Position numbers and translations under genes: made by a program. Positions 9,509-18,748 of a DNA stretch of 64,000 bases are shown here, piece after piece. The stretch is from Saccharophagus degradans 2-40. Its GTDB lineage: Bacteria; Pseudomonadota; Gammaproteobacteria; Pseudomonadales; Cellvibrionaceae. The stretch spans positions 4,271,501 through 4,335,500 of the forward strand of contig NC_007912.1 of NCBI RefSeq assembly GCF_000013665.1, written 5' to 3'. A model generated the notes under the pieces. It worked only from the letters and a program-made list of their open reading frames with translations. It was not told the origin of the DNA and ran no database searches. Numbering within the stretch: the stretch's first letter is position 1; each line of letters begins with the position of its first letter.

Positions 9509-9592
9509 CATTTAGTACAGACAATACAGGCGCGTCTACGCAACGCGCCGCAGCTCTTTCAACCGAAAGCACCAGTAAAAGGATACCCGCAC

Positions 9593-10963
9593 TTGCTACG
9601 GTTATTTAATCGCAACTCACTTGCTGCGCGCTTACTTATTGCATCGCTATGCATTTTGCCTATCTTGCTTGTTATTATTGCGCTAGCACTCGACAAAGCG
9701 TTTCGCTCAAGCCTCGTAAATGCCGAACAAGAAGCCCTGCAAGCACACTTTTACTCGCTGCTTGGCGCGGCAGAGCCAGACAACAAAGGCCTGCAATTAC
9801 CCGAAGTACTCGACCAGCCCAAATTCAACCTGCACGAATCTGGGCTTTACGCTTGGGTTATCGATGAGCAGGAACACCTTGTTTGGCAATCGGAATCAGC
9901 AAGGCTTACCCTCGCCCTTAAACCAGAAAGCTTCGCCCATCCGCTGGCGCAGGGTGAGCCGCAGTTTATTCAAACCGAGCTTAGTGGCAGCCAATATTTT
10001 GTTTATAACTATCGCATCGTGTGGGAGTTTGAAGACGGTGATCACGCTTTCGATTTTTACCTCGCACACACCGCCTCGGCCATGGAAAAAGAGCTTAAAC
10101 ACTACCGCCGCACCCTGTGGATTTGGCTCACGCTGCTCACCTTTATCACGCTCTTTTCACAGTGGCTTATAGTGCGCTGGGGCTTGCGCCCCTTAGCTGG
10201 TCTCGCCCGCGAACTAAGCGATTTTCAAGAGGGCAAAGCCGCTAAAATTACCGGACAATACCCTAAAGAAATTGCCCCTGTTATTAACAGCTTAAACCTT
10301 GTGTTAGATAGCGAAAAAGCACAACGCACCAAGTATAAAAACACCCTTGGCGATTTGGCCCACAGCCTAAAAACGCCGCTGGCCATTGTGCGATCTATTC
10401 TCGAAAGCCAAAGTGCATTGGGCGAAAGCCAGTCAAAACAAACCATTGATGAGCAGGTTAATCGCATGTCCGAAATAATCGGCCATCAATTGCGCCGCGC
10501 CACCAATGTTAGCACCAATGTAAATCAGCGTCTCACCAACTTACACAGCATTAGCGCACGTTTAGGCGGTGCATTAGAAAAAGTGTATCGCGATAAAAAC
10601 ATTACCTTTACCAACAGCGTTAGCGAAGACGATTGCTCGCTTATTGAAGAGCAAGATGCCATGGAGCTTATTGGTAACATTCTGGAAAATGCATTTAAGT
10701 ACGGCCACCAACAGGTAATGATTAGCAGCGAAAAAGACGGCAACAATATAACCCTGTATATTTCCGACGATGGCCCAGGCGTAAGCGCAGACAAACGCAG
10801 CGCAATACTTACCCGCGGCGCGCGCGCAGATACCGCCACCGCAGGCCAAGGCATTGGCCTTGCCATAAGCATAGATATACTAAGCAGCTATGGCGGCAGC
10901 CTAGAAATAGATGACAGCACCCTAGGTGGTGCCCGCTTTGAAATAAGCCTTCCCTCTCACTAA
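9593..10963 (+). CDS. PhoQ-like sensor histidine kinase
   Basis: A 456-residue membrane kinase starting with TTG, preceded by AAAGGA. It has two membrane helices (about 12-30 and 172-190) enclosing a periplasmic sensor of roughly 140 residues, a HAMP-like linker, the H box LAHSLKTPLAIV near residue 260, the N box NILENAFKYG, and the G boxes DDGPG and GQGIGLAIS. It is the partner of the response regulator just upstream. The sensor resembles PhoQ-type kinases in layout, and the ligand is not evident. Confidence 0.92.
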   Translation: MLRLFNRNSLAARLLIASLCILPILLVIIALALDKAFRSSLVNAEQEALQAHFYSLLGAAEPDNKGLQLPEVLDQPKFNLHESGLYAWVIDEQEHLVWQSESARLTLALKPESFAHPLAQGEPQFIQTELSGSQYFVYNYRIVWEFEDGDHAFDFYLAHTASAMEKELKHYRRTLWIWLTLLTFITLFSQWLIVRWGLRPLAGLARELSDFQEGKAAKITGQYPKEIAPVINSLNLVLDSEKAQRTKYKNTLGDLAHSLKTPLAIVRSILESQSALGESQSKQTIDEQVNRMSEIIGHQLRRATNVSTNVNQRLTNLHSISARLGGALEKVYRDKNITFTNSVSEDDCSLIEEQDAMELIGNILENAFKYGHQQVMISSEKDGNNITLYISDDGPGVSADKRSAILTRGARADTATAGQGIGLAISIDILSSYGGSLEIDDSTLGGARFEISLPSH

Positions 10964-10977
10964 CCGTATTGCCTTAA

Positions 10978-11355
10978 ATGCCACTTACACCGTTTTTATT
11001 TCACCCAGTAGTTATTTTTATACGCCGCGGCCAGCTGGCGTTCGCGGTAGCCATCTACCTTTATGCGGCACTCGCCAGCGGGCCAAATGTGCCCGCGAGC
11101 TACCCAGATTGGGCAATGCACTTTATTGGCAATGTACTTTTATTTGGTTCAGTGTGGGTGGCAACACTTAAGCGCTTTTCGATTAAAACTCAGCTGCTTG
11201 TAACCCTACCGTTTTCGGTAGTTATTGAACTTTCGCAGGTGTTTTCGCAGGGGCGGCAGGTAGACCCGAAAGATATGCTGGTCAATTTTATTGGGCTTAT
11301 TTGTGCCGCATTAATCTGTAGAGCAATAGAAAAATACGGCTTAAGCAGGTATTAG
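10978..11355 (+). CDS. VanZ-like membrane protein
   Basis: A 125-residue protein with four hydrophobic segments and the VanZ-type features MHFIGNVLLFG and VVIELSQVFSQGRQVDPKDMLVN (landmarks near residues 42 and 80). VanZ-like proteins are small integral membrane proteins of poorly known function; one member gives low-level teicoplanin resistance. The gene starts 14 bp after the histidine kinase and could be its last operon partner. ATG at 10978 is directly after a weak ribosome site. Confidence 0.75.
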   Translation: MPLTPFLFHPVVIFIRRGQLAFAVAIYLYAALASGPNVPASYPDWAMHFIGNVLLFGSVWVATLKRFSIKTQLLVTLPFSVVIELSQVFSQGRQVDPKDMLVNFIGLICAALICRAIEKYGLSRY

Positions 11356-11379
11356 CTAGGCTTATGCTCGTCGCTTATG

Positions 11380-11444
11380 TTCATGACTTAGATTCATGAC
11401 CTAGCTTCATGGCTTAGTTTCATACCCCAGCTTCGTCACTTAAG
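11380..11444 (+). repeat. Degenerate 13-bp tandem repeat (about five units)
   Basis: Five consecutive 13-bp units start at 11380, 11393, 11406, 11419 and 11432. They begin TTCATGACTTAGA, TTCATGACCTAGC, TTCATGGCTTAGT, TTCATACCCCAGC and TTCGTCACTTAAG. The repeat occupies the intergenic gap and runs into the last codons of the GFA gene on the other strand, so it may have altered that protein's C-terminus. Similarity decays from left to right. Confidence 0.75.
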
Positions 11445-11809
11445 TGAGCTAGCTCTGCGGCGTTATCTTCCCAGTGCACACCGTCGAACGGGGTAATATT
11501 TAACGATGCGGGCGGGTTATCCAAACAACGTACATTTATGTCTATGCCATCAGGGTTTGAACGCGGAGTGTAAAACGGCTTAACGCCACAGTGTTTGCAA
11601 AAAGTGTGTTTCGCAACGCCGGTGTTAAAGGTGTAAGTGGTAATAGCCTGCTTGCCCTGCAGTAACTTAAACCGGCTTAACGGTAAAATAAGGTGTAAAA
11701 AACCGGTTTTATTGCAAATGGAACAATTGCAACTTACCACCTCTAAGGCGTCGGGCGCCTCTATTTCGAAACGCACTTCACCGCAGTGACAACCGCCTAC
11801 ATATTTCAT
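11420..11809 (-). CDS. GFA-family zinc protein (glutathione-dependent formaldehyde-activating-like)
   Basis: The 129-residue protein has the cysteine pattern of the GFA/CENP-V family: GGCHCGEVRFEI at residues 5-16, CNCSICNK near residue 28 and FCKHCG near residue 72. These cysteines bind two zinc ions. Founding members were reported to conjugate formaldehyde with glutathione, but most homologues are untested. The start overlaps the stop of the RND exporter gene upstream (11806) by 4 bp, implying translational coupling. Confidence 0.88.
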   Translation of the reverse strand: MKYVGGCHCGEVRFEIEAPDALEVVSCNCSICNKTGFLHLILPLSRFKLLQGKQAITTYTFNTGVAKHTFCKHCGVKPFYTPRSNPDGIDINVRCLDNPPASLNITPFDGVHWEDNAAELAHLSDEAGV

Positions 11810-14424
11810 TGCGGTTGAACCTTGCCAAAGGGCTTAAACAAAATAATAAGCTTGGGCAATAGCAACAAAGCCCCCATCAACGCCGCAAACATAGCCACGC
11901 CGGTAAGCAAACCAAAGTAAATGGTGGGTATAAACTTCGACAACACCATAATGGAGAAACCAAAAATAATGATCACCGAGGTGTAGTACATAGCCCGACC
12001 AATAGAAGCATGCGCGCGGTGCATGGCAGCAATGTAGTCGCCATCTACAACTATTTCTTTCTTAAACCGATGAATATAGTGAATCGTATCATCCACCCCT
12101 ATTCCCACCGTGATAGACGCAATGGTGATTGTCATCATATCCAATGGCAAACCGCCTAGCCCCATAATACCCAGCACCGAAATCGCGGCCAAACTGTTGG
12201 GCAAAATAGCAATAAAGGCAATTTTGAAAGAGCGGAACAACAGAATAAACATCACCAAAATAGCTAGAAACACTGCACCTAACGTAATAATTTGCGAGCT
12301 AAACAAACTTTGCTGCATGTTGTTGTACAACACTAACAAGCCAGTAAAACGCACGTTTTTACTTTCGAAGGTATCGTCTTGCTCTATATGCGCTTTGATG
12401 CGATCGACCAGCTCTTTGCGTTTTAACCCCGGGTATAAATCTTTTACCCGCAGAGTAATACGCGCTTGCTCTTCTTCTGCCACTAAATACGGAGATAACA
12501 AAACTTGCTTAACATCTTGCGGTAAGGATTTTTCCATTAACGCCAATTCAAAGTCATTTAAGCCACCGTTAATATCCACCCCTACGCGGTAAAGGGTTGC
12601 CAGTGAACGCACAACACCAATTTCAGGTTGTTGTTCTAAATAGGTATGCAGCGCATCAATTTTCTTTAGGCCGGCTTTGGTCATCCAAAAACTTTGGCCC
12701 GCGTCGCCGTGTTCCGAGAAGGGGTCGGCATCGGCAAAGGGGTCTTGCTCGGCAAGAGGCTCTGGCGTTTCGAAAGGGTCGGACTCGTCGAAATGATCAG
12801 CCTCGGCAAATGGGTCGTCTTCATCCACAAGCCCAAATTCACCGCGCGCCAGCGCTAAATCGCTTTTATCTGCAGTAACAATAATTTCGAGCGTGGTTGT
12901 ACCACCTAACTCGTTATCGATAACCGACAAGCCTTGGTAAATTTCAGTTGTATCTTTGAAGTAATCAATAAAGCGGTTTTCTACTTCTAAGCGCGAAATA
13001 CCCCAAATACTTAAGCCTGCCACCACAAGGCTACCCAATAAAATACCGCTACCAAAACGCTCGATTACTTTAGATAAGTAAACGGTTAACGGCTGATGGA
13101 AACCACCTAAGGCGCCTTTATAGGGTTTGCATGCCTCTTTTGGTCGTTTGCGGGTTTCGATTAGCGGGTCGTCGTCCCCCAAGGCCATCAACCCTGCCGG
13201 CAATAAAACAAAAGCCAGCACCAAGGCCACCATTAGCCCAATGGTCATCATCCAACCAAAATCGATAACGGGGCGTATGCCACTTACCACCAGTGAAGCA
13301 AAAGCTACAACGGTGGTAAGTGCGGTGTATAAACAGGGCTTGGCCATAAAACGCAATGTTTCTTGAATGCGCTCTTTTTGCGACCAGTAGGGGTGCTCGG
13401 TACCGTTTTCGCGGTAGCGCACCACCAAGTGAATGGTAATGGACAGCGAAATAATAAGTAGCAAAGCCACAAAGTTGGAGGAGATAACCGTTAACCGCCA
13501 ATCTAGCCAGCTAATAAAACCTAGCATCATCACCACAGCGGTAATGGAAACGGCCATTGGCAACACCACCAAACGCCACGAGCGGAAGATGAGGGCCAAG
13601 GTTACAATCATAAACAGCAACACTGCCGTGCCAAACACCACCAAATCGCTGCGAATAAAACTAATCATATCGGCGGTAATCATGGTGATACCGCCAACAA
13701 ATATTTGCGCCTCGTTGCGGTACTTATCTACAACACTGCGCACTTCCGCCACACGGTTGTGAGCGCGGGCTTCTGCGGTGGTGCGATATTTGCGAAAAGC
13801 TTCCGAGAGCTGATCCAAACGCGCTTGGTCTTGCTCGGTAAAACCAGGCAAATGGCTTTGGGTACGTAGCTTATCGCGCTGGCGCACCAACTCGATATAT
13901 TTGTAGTCTACCGTCAGGTTTAACTGCAGCGCCGTGGTTTGGCCATCTTCACTGAGTATAAGCTCTTTATAAATGGGGCTAGATAAAAACTCCTGCTTGG
14001 CGAGGGATTTATCTAAGCCTGGTGTTTCAAGCGTAAGCGTCTCGGTAACGGTTTCGCTTAAACTGCGTTTTGGACTGTAAAGCAAAGGCACATTCAGAAT
14101 ACTGTCGATACTGGCAACGCCATCTATCGCGGCCAGTTCATCTTGCATTTTGCGCAATATAGCTAGAGATTCGTCGGCAAATAAATCTTTGTTGGGCTTA
14201 AAAGTAACTACCAAAAAATCGCCGGAGTCGAAGCGCTTGGAAATCTGCCGGTAGTAGTCTAAATCGGTATCGGCCTCAAGGGTGAGCGACTCAGATGATG
14301 CATCTAATTTAAAATTTGGCAGCCCAGCCGCTAGCCCAAGGGTGACTAAACCAACGAGTAAGAGGGTAACCTTGGGAAATCGCGTTACGAAGTTAAGGTA
14401 ACGTTCGAACCAAAAACTGATCAT
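11806..14424 (-). CDS. RND/MMPL-family exporter
   Basis: An 872-residue member of the RND superfamily (MMPL/predicted exporter branch). It shows the internal duplication of the family: a first membrane helix, a periplasmic loop, five helices (about 235-405), then a seventh helix near 450, a second loop and five more helices (about 700-860). Such single-chain exporters move lipids or hydrophobic compounds. The second periplasmic loop contains an acidic insert with DPF/DHF repeats near residues 540-575, which is unusual. Coupled with the GFA gene downstream. Confidence 0.88.
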   Translation of the reverse strand: MISFWFERYLNFVTRFPKVTLLLVGLVTLGLAAGLPNFKLDASSESLTLEADTDLDYYRQISKRFDSGDFLVVTFKPNKDLFADESLAILRKMQDELAAIDGVASIDSILNVPLLYSPKRSLSETVTETLTLETPGLDKSLAKQEFLSSPIYKELILSEDGQTTALQLNLTVDYKYIELVRQRDKLRTQSHLPGFTEQDQARLDQLSEAFRKYRTTAEARAHNRVAEVRSVVDKYRNEAQIFVGGITMITADMISFIRSDLVVFGTAVLLFMIVTLALIFRSWRLVVLPMAVSITAVVMMLGFISWLDWRLTVISSNFVALLLIISLSITIHLVVRYRENGTEHPYWSQKERIQETLRFMAKPCLYTALTTVVAFASLVVSGIRPVIDFGWMMTIGLMVALVLAFVLLPAGLMALGDDDPLIETRKRPKEACKPYKGALGGFHQPLTVYLSKVIERFGSGILLGSLVVAGLSIWGISRLEVENRFIDYFKDTTEIYQGLSVIDNELGGTTTLEIIVTADKSDLALARGEFGLVDEDDPFAEADHFDESDPFETPEPLAEQDPFADADPFSEHGDAGQSFWMTKAGLKKIDALHTYLEQQPEIGVVRSLATLYRVGVDINGGLNDFELALMEKSLPQDVKQVLLSPYLVAEEEQARITLRVKDLYPGLKRKELVDRIKAHIEQDDTFESKNVRFTGLLVLYNNMQQSLFSSQIITLGAVFLAILVMFILLFRSFKIAFIAILPNSLAAISVLGIMGLGGLPLDMMTITIASITVGIGVDDTIHYIHRFKKEIVVDGDYIAAMHRAHASIGRAMYYTSVIIIFGFSIMVLSKFIPTIYFGLLTGVAMFAALMGALLLLPKLIILFKPFGKVQPQ

Positions 14425-14751
14425 GAGGGAGGAGCTAATCCTTAATGTTTATATCGCACCAGCCAAACCTGCTGAAGCGCTTGTGCGTCCAAATTGCTCG
14501 CGCCACTCGCAGCAAGCGAGAGCGGCATCCATTCTAGTTAAACTTCTACTACAGCCTTAGGTTAAGATTTACGTCTCACCCCTAAAAGCTGCACTGTTGT
14601 ATTCAGTTGCACAGCTGTATTCAGTTACACTAAGCGGCGTTTTTACGTGATGTAACGCAGGCCGGTAACGGTACGGCGGTGCAACAGCGGTAATAGACGA
14701 AGCTAACGCCATTTAGGTTTACGCAAAAAACCTACAACCCGATTAAAGTGG
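14425..14751. other. Intergenic region between RND exporter and SelW-like gene
   Basis: No protein gene seen. It must hold the exporter promoter (minus strand). An imperfect direct repeat TGTATTCAGTTGCAC / TGTATTCAGTTACAC lies around 14598-14631, and a weak inverted repeat TAGGTTT/AAACCTA around 14714-14734 may help end the SelW-like transcript. I recognise no known operator. Confidence 0.5.
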
Positions 14752-15072
14752 CTAGTTTTGCTCGCCTTTACGCGCACGATCTACATGACCAAGCGACTTA
14801 TCAGGGCTAACCACATCGCGAATACGCTGCTTTAATTCCTTAGGGCCAGGAAAACCATCGTCTCGCTTGCGCTCCCACACTAAATGCTCATCCACCCAAA
14901 TTTCGAATACACCACCAGTGCCTGGGCGCAATGCTACTTGATACAACTCATCGGCAAATGTTTGCAAAAGCTCTTGCGCCATCCAAGCCGAGCGCAACTG
15001 CCACTGGCAAAGGGTGCAATAGTGAATAACAACACTTGGCTTACACTGGTCACTCTGTGAGACGTTAGGCAT
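14752..15072 (-). CDS. SelT/SelW/SelH-family (Rdx) selenoprotein-like protein
   Basis: A 106-residue protein of the Rdx family with a thioredoxin-like fold. The redox motif is CTLC (residues 19-22) in the form YCTLCQW; the position held by selenocysteine in animal SelW is cysteine here. The conserved GTGGVFEIWVDEHLVWERK and the FPGPKELKQRIRD segments complete the family pattern. Role is presumed thiol redox chemistry; no partner gene is adjacent. Confidence 0.88.
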   Translation of the reverse strand: MPNVSQSDQCKPSVVIHYCTLCQWQLRSAWMAQELLQTFADELYQVALRPGTGGVFEIWVDEHLVWERKRDDGFPGPKELKQRIRDVVSPDKSLGHVDRARKGEQN

Positions 15073-15485
15073 GCTAAATAGTTTCTGAATACTTTAGTAA
15101 AAGCATTAATTGCTTAACCTGAGCGCAGCTGTGCTGTACTGCACAATTGCCGCGCATTTTAACTGATAAGCCGTGTAGTTTGTGTAGAATGCTAGGGATA
15201 TTCAGGTAAAATTTGTAAAGTTTTTGTTAAGGAATGACAACCATTCTCAACAAATCAATAAAAACTGCGTAACGGCCAATAATGCATGGATTAATCACCC
15301 CCATCCAACTGAAATACGCGTACCTAGGGCTTGGCATAATACGAAGATAGTTGCATAGTGGCCTATAAAATGGCATGCGCTAATTACACTGGGTTCAAAA
15401 TTTGAGACTATGCAAATACCCGTTGATCTTTATTCGCCAAACTTGTTCGCAGCCAACCGCACCAACCCGACATTGAAGTTATTGC
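15073..15485. other. Intergenic region between divergent SelW-like and FHA genes
   Basis: 413 bp with no convincing ORF. It should carry two divergent promoters. A short inverted repeat GAATG-ACAAC-CATTC occurs at 15232-15246 in a sequence loosely resembling a Fur box, but the match is weak and neither neighbour is an iron gene. Nothing else is recognised. Confidence 0.5.
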
Positions 15486-16361
15486 ATGCTCAAAATTCAG
15501 TTTAAGGACCCAAATCGCAACCCACTTTGGGTGATGGAAAAAAACTTTTCCATTGGTGCAGATAAATCCAACCACCTAGTGCTAAATCAACTTGGTATCG
15601 CTCCGTTTCACGCAAAGCTTATCAACCAAGGTGATAAGTTCTTACTGCGCGACATTAACGAAGCAGGCACTTTTGTTAACGGCCAGCGCGTTACTCAAAA
15701 ACAAGTAGCCTGTGGCGATACATTGCGCTTTGGCGACGTCGAACTAGAAATTATTGACCCCTTAAGTGAAACCCAGGATGAAGCATGCCCATACTGGTCG
15801 CTTATTGCCGATTCCAGCTGGCTCTCGGGGCAGGAGTTTCCTATTTTGGCCAACATTGGCGAAACCGTGCTTATTGGCAGAAATCACGAATGCCACATAG
15901 TATTCCCCGGCACCCACCTCTCCCGCCGGCACGCGCAAATTACTATGGGCGCGAAAAGCTTAACCGTAACCGATTTAAAATCGGCAAACGGCACATTCTT
16001 AAATGACTCGAAGATAGATGAAGCGGAAGTAAAGGCCGGAGATAGATTGCGGTTTGATGTTTATAGTTTTCGGGTGTTCGGGCCGGGAATACAGCTATCG
16101 AAGTCAGCCACCCACACCAAGCTGCCCGCGCTAACCCCACCCCCAGGCAGCATTGAAGCAGCCCCCACAAATAGCCCGGCAAAAGAACCCGCCATAGACA
16201 CCACAGTACAACCGGAAGCAAAACGCTGGAAAACCCGCCCCACCTCCCCCGGCAATAGAGAAGAGCCGGTATACCCCAAAAACAAAGCTCTGGGCTGGCT
16301 AGTTGCGGGGGTAATTCTTATAGGCTTCGCCACTGCCGCCCTGCTAATTGTAGGTGGGTGA
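15486..16361 (+). CDS. Double-FHA-domain membrane-anchored protein
   Basis: The 291-residue protein contains two forkhead-associated domains. The second (about residues 105-195) has the full phosphothreonine-binding signature GRNHECHIVF, LSRRHAQI and NGTFLN. The first (about 1-85) is degenerate: the usual S-x-x-H is APFH, although GTFVNG is kept. A proline-rich linker with TPPPGS follows, then one C-terminal membrane helix ending at the last residue, so it is a tail-anchored cytosolic adaptor. No kinase or phosphatase gene is adjacent. Confidence 0.88.
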   Translation: MLKIQFKDPNRNPLWVMEKNFSIGADKSNHLVLNQLGIAPFHAKLINQGDKFLLRDINEAGTFVNGQRVTQKQVACGDTLRFGDVELEIIDPLSETQDEACPYWSLIADSSWLSGQEFPILANIGETVLIGRNHECHIVFPGTHLSRRHAQITMGAKSLTVTDLKSANGTFLNDSKIDEAEVKAGDRLRFDVYSFRVFGPGIQLSKSATHTKLPALTPPPGSIEAAPTNSPAKEPAIDTTVQPEAKRWKTRPTSPGNREEPVYPKNKALGWLVAGVILIGFATAALLIVGG

Positions 16362-16381
16362 TAATCGTTAATTACTAGCTA

Positions 16382-16427
16382 CTAATCGCTAGTAACCAAT
16401 AACTAGCAGCCAACAACTAGCGATTAG
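16382..16427. terminator. Convergent-gene inverted repeat after FHA gene and ubiX
   Basis: CTAATCGCTAGT (16382-16393) is perfectly complementary to ACTAGCGATTAG (16416-16427) across a 22-nt loop. Additional CTAG-rich copies sit in the loop and to the left. There is no T tract, so a termination role is inferred only from the convergent position. Confidence 0.45.
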
Positions 16428-16449
16428 CTATTCGAAATTAGCGTCTTAC

Positions 16450-17082
16450 TTACTCTCCCCAGGGCGCGAGCAGTGTTTGTGGGATACCCAACTGATCCAT
16501 AATGCGCGCGACGATAAAATCCACTAAATCGTTAATGCCCGCTGGCTTTTGATAAAAGCCTGGGCTTGCGGGCAATATAACTGCCCCCATGCGCGACAAC
16601 TTGAGCATGTTTTCTAAATGGATATCTGAATACGGGGTTTCGCGCGGCACTAAAATTAACTTACGGCGCTCTTTTAAGGCCACATCTGCCGCGCGCTCGA
16701 TAAGATTGTTACTGGCGCCACACGCCACCGCAGAAAGCGTGCCACCGCTGGCGGGGCAAATTACCATCTGTGCTGGGCTGCTAGAGCCAGATGCCACCGG
16801 CGCAAACCAGTCCATTTTACTCATCAACACCAATTGCCCACTTTTAGCCCCTGTAAGCTGTTGCAACTGTGACAACTGCTCCTGCTCATCATCACTAATA
16901 GCAAAATCAGTTTCTGTGCGAATAACAATAAGTGCAGCTGAAGAAAGCAAAACATAAACGCGGCAATTGGCTGCAATTAATGCCTGCAACAAGCGCAAAC
17001 CATATTGTGCTCCAGAGGCTCCGGTTATAGCCACAGTAACAGTTTGCGACCACGCGCTTTGCTGGGCTTGCGGATTACTCAT
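16450..17082 (-). CDS. ubiX: Flavin prenyltransferase UbiX
   Basis: UbiX attaches dimethylallyl phosphate to FMN to make prenylated FMN, the cofactor of the UbiD decarboxylase in ubiquinone synthesis. The 210-residue protein has the N-terminal TVAITGASGAQYGLRLL motif and the C-terminal LVPRETPYSDIHLENMLKL and MGAVILPASPGFYQKP segments typical of the family. The first codons overlap the end of mpl by 8 bp, an arrangement (mpl-ubiX) also common in pseudomonads. Confidence 0.95.
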   Translation of the reverse strand: MSNPQAQQSAWSQTVTVAITGASGAQYGLRLLQALIAANCRVYVLLSSAALIVIRTETDFAISDDEQEQLSQLQQLTGAKSGQLVLMSKMDWFAPVASGSSSPAQMVICPASGGTLSAVACGASNNLIERAADVALKERRKLILVPRETPYSDIHLENMLKLSRMGAVILPASPGFYQKPAGINDLVDFIVARIMDQLGIPQTLLAPWGE

Positions 17083-18442
17083 GGGGTAGCTCCTGAATTG
17101 CTGCTGCTAATAAATTATGTACTCCACCAAACCCGCCATTACTCATTACAACAATATGTGCGGGGCCATCACCCAAGTTGGACACGGCACTGGCAACCAG
17201 CTCGCTTAAGTTAGTGCAAACTTGCGACCCTTGCGCGGGCTTATCCAGCTCGGCTTTAAGCGACCATTTGGCATCTGCCGATTCAAACCACAACACGTTA
17301 TCTGCTGCCTGCGCAGAACTAAGCAACTGCTGCCTGTGCACGCCCATTTTCATGGTGTTGGACCGCGGCTCGATAATAGCCACAATACGTTCGCTACCCA
17401 CCTTCGCGCGCAAGCCTTCTAGGGTTGTTTGAATAGCCGTGGGATGGTGGGCAAAGTCGTCATACAAATTAACGCGATCTGTTTGCGCGATCAGCTCCAT
17501 ACGCCTCTTCACACCTTTAAACGCGCACAGCGCTTCGCAGGCAAGAGCAGGAGCTATACCTATATGACGCGCGGCCGCTATAGCCGCCAGACCATTACTT
17601 ACATTGTGCAGCCCAGTTTGCCCCCATGTAACTTGCCCTGCGCTTTCGCCATCAAACACAACGTCAAATTGAGAGCCATCTTCGGCGTGTAGTTTTACCT
17701 GCCAGTCGTCGCCCAAAGTTTGCTTATCGCTCCAAAACCCCTGCTCTACCACTTCATCAATGGCGGCCACACCATTGGGGGCAAGCAATAACCCATCAGC
17801 GGGCAGCATTCGCAGCAAGTGATGGAATTGACGCTGAATGGCGGCGAGGTCGGGGTATATATCCGCGTGATCAAACTCTAAATTATTAATAATGAGTGTG
17901 CGCGGACGATAGTGAACAAACTTTGCGCGTTTATCGAAAAACGCCGTGTCATACTCATCGGCCTCAATAACGAAGAAATCAGATTCACCCAAGCTCGCCG
18001 ACGATTCAAAATTGCCCGGCACCCCACCAATTAAATAGCCAGGCGCAAAACCTGCATATTCTAATATCCACGTTAGCATGCTGGTGGTGGTAGTTTTACC
18101 GTGCGTGCCCGACACCGCCAGCACCCACTTCTGATGCAACCAATTCTCTGCCAGCCACTGCGGCCCAGAAATATACGGAATACCGCGATTAAGTACCGCC
18201 TCCATAGCTGGGTTACCGCGACTCACCACATTCCCCACCACCACAAGGTCGGGTTTGTCATCTAGCTGCGCCGGGTCAAAACCTTGTATTAACTCAATGC
18301 CCGCAAGCTCTAGCTGGGTGCTCATTGGCGGGTACACATTGGTATCCGAGCCGGTCACTCGGTGCCCCATCGCCTTAGCAAGCTGTGCAATGCTGCCCAT
18401 AAAGGTACCGCATATGCCTAATATGTGAATATGTTTACTCAT
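17075..18442 (-). CDS. mpl: Mpl, UDP-MurNAc:L-Ala-D-Glu-meso-DAP ligase
   Basis: Mpl recycles cell-wall tripeptide by ligating it to UDP-N-acetylmuramate. The 455-residue sequence is a Mur ligase: the N-terminal ILGICGTFMGSIAQLAKAMGHRVTGSD segment (UDP binding), the P loop VSGTHGKTTTT near residue 110, the EADEYDTAFFD motif and the C-terminal YDDFAHHPTAI motif. The tripeptide-specific Mpl rather than MurC is indicated by the HILGICGTFMGS start and the FFDKRAKFVHYRP segment. Confidence 0.95.
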   Translation of the reverse strand: MSKHIHILGICGTFMGSIAQLAKAMGHRVTGSDTNVYPPMSTQLELAGIELIQGFDPAQLDDKPDLVVVGNVVSRGNPAMEAVLNRGIPYISGPQWLAENWLHQKWVLAVSGTHGKTTTTSMLTWILEYAGFAPGYLIGGVPGNFESSASLGESDFFVIEADEYDTAFFDKRAKFVHYRPRTLIINNLEFDHADIYPDLAAIQRQFHHLLRMLPADGLLLAPNGVAAIDEVVEQGFWSDKQTLGDDWQVKLHAEDGSQFDVVFDGESAGQVTWGQTGLHNVSNGLAAIAAARHIGIAPALACEALCAFKGVKRRMELIAQTDRVNLYDDFAHHPTAIQTTLEGLRAKVGSERIVAIIEPRSNTMKMGVHRQQLLSSAQAADNVLWFESADAKWSLKAELDKPAQGSQVCTNLSELVASAVSNLGDGPAHIVVMSNGGFGGVHNLLAAAIQELPHE

Positions 18443-18748
18443 AGTGGTTCTTATACTGTGCCTTCGATGTGGCGCAGCTTAGCATGCTTAGGGGGATTTT
18501 TAGAGCGAAGCAAATAACACAAATCAGTCGCATGTGAGCTTGGCACCTAGTGCGAAACCATAGCCAACCATAAATTGCACTTGGTGCTAGGCTTGCTATA
18601 ACTATGTAATACCCTTTAGCCAGCCCTCACTTTAGCGCACAAGCCAGTCTTAGCATGCCAATAAGCGATGATTAGTTTATGATAGCCAAATTCGGAAAAC
18701 TTAATAACAAAAGCGAGCAAAAGGAATTTTGCCAAGGACCCGCCTCAG
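18443..18748. other. Intergenic region between mpl and FIST gene
   Basis: 306 bp separating two divergent genes. It holds an imperfect 15-bp inverted repeat: CTTGGCACCTAGTGC at 18539-18553 against GCACTTGGTGCTAGG at 18577-18591 (12 of 15 pairs). This could be a hairpin or an operator. An AAAAGGAA ribosome-site-like stretch lies around 18718-18726, some way upstream of the FIST start. No further feature recognised. Confidence 0.5.

Noticed and set aside
15230-15248. Fur-box-like sequence between SelW-like and FHA genes
   Set aside because: Only about 13 of 19 positions match and neither neighbour is an iron gene.
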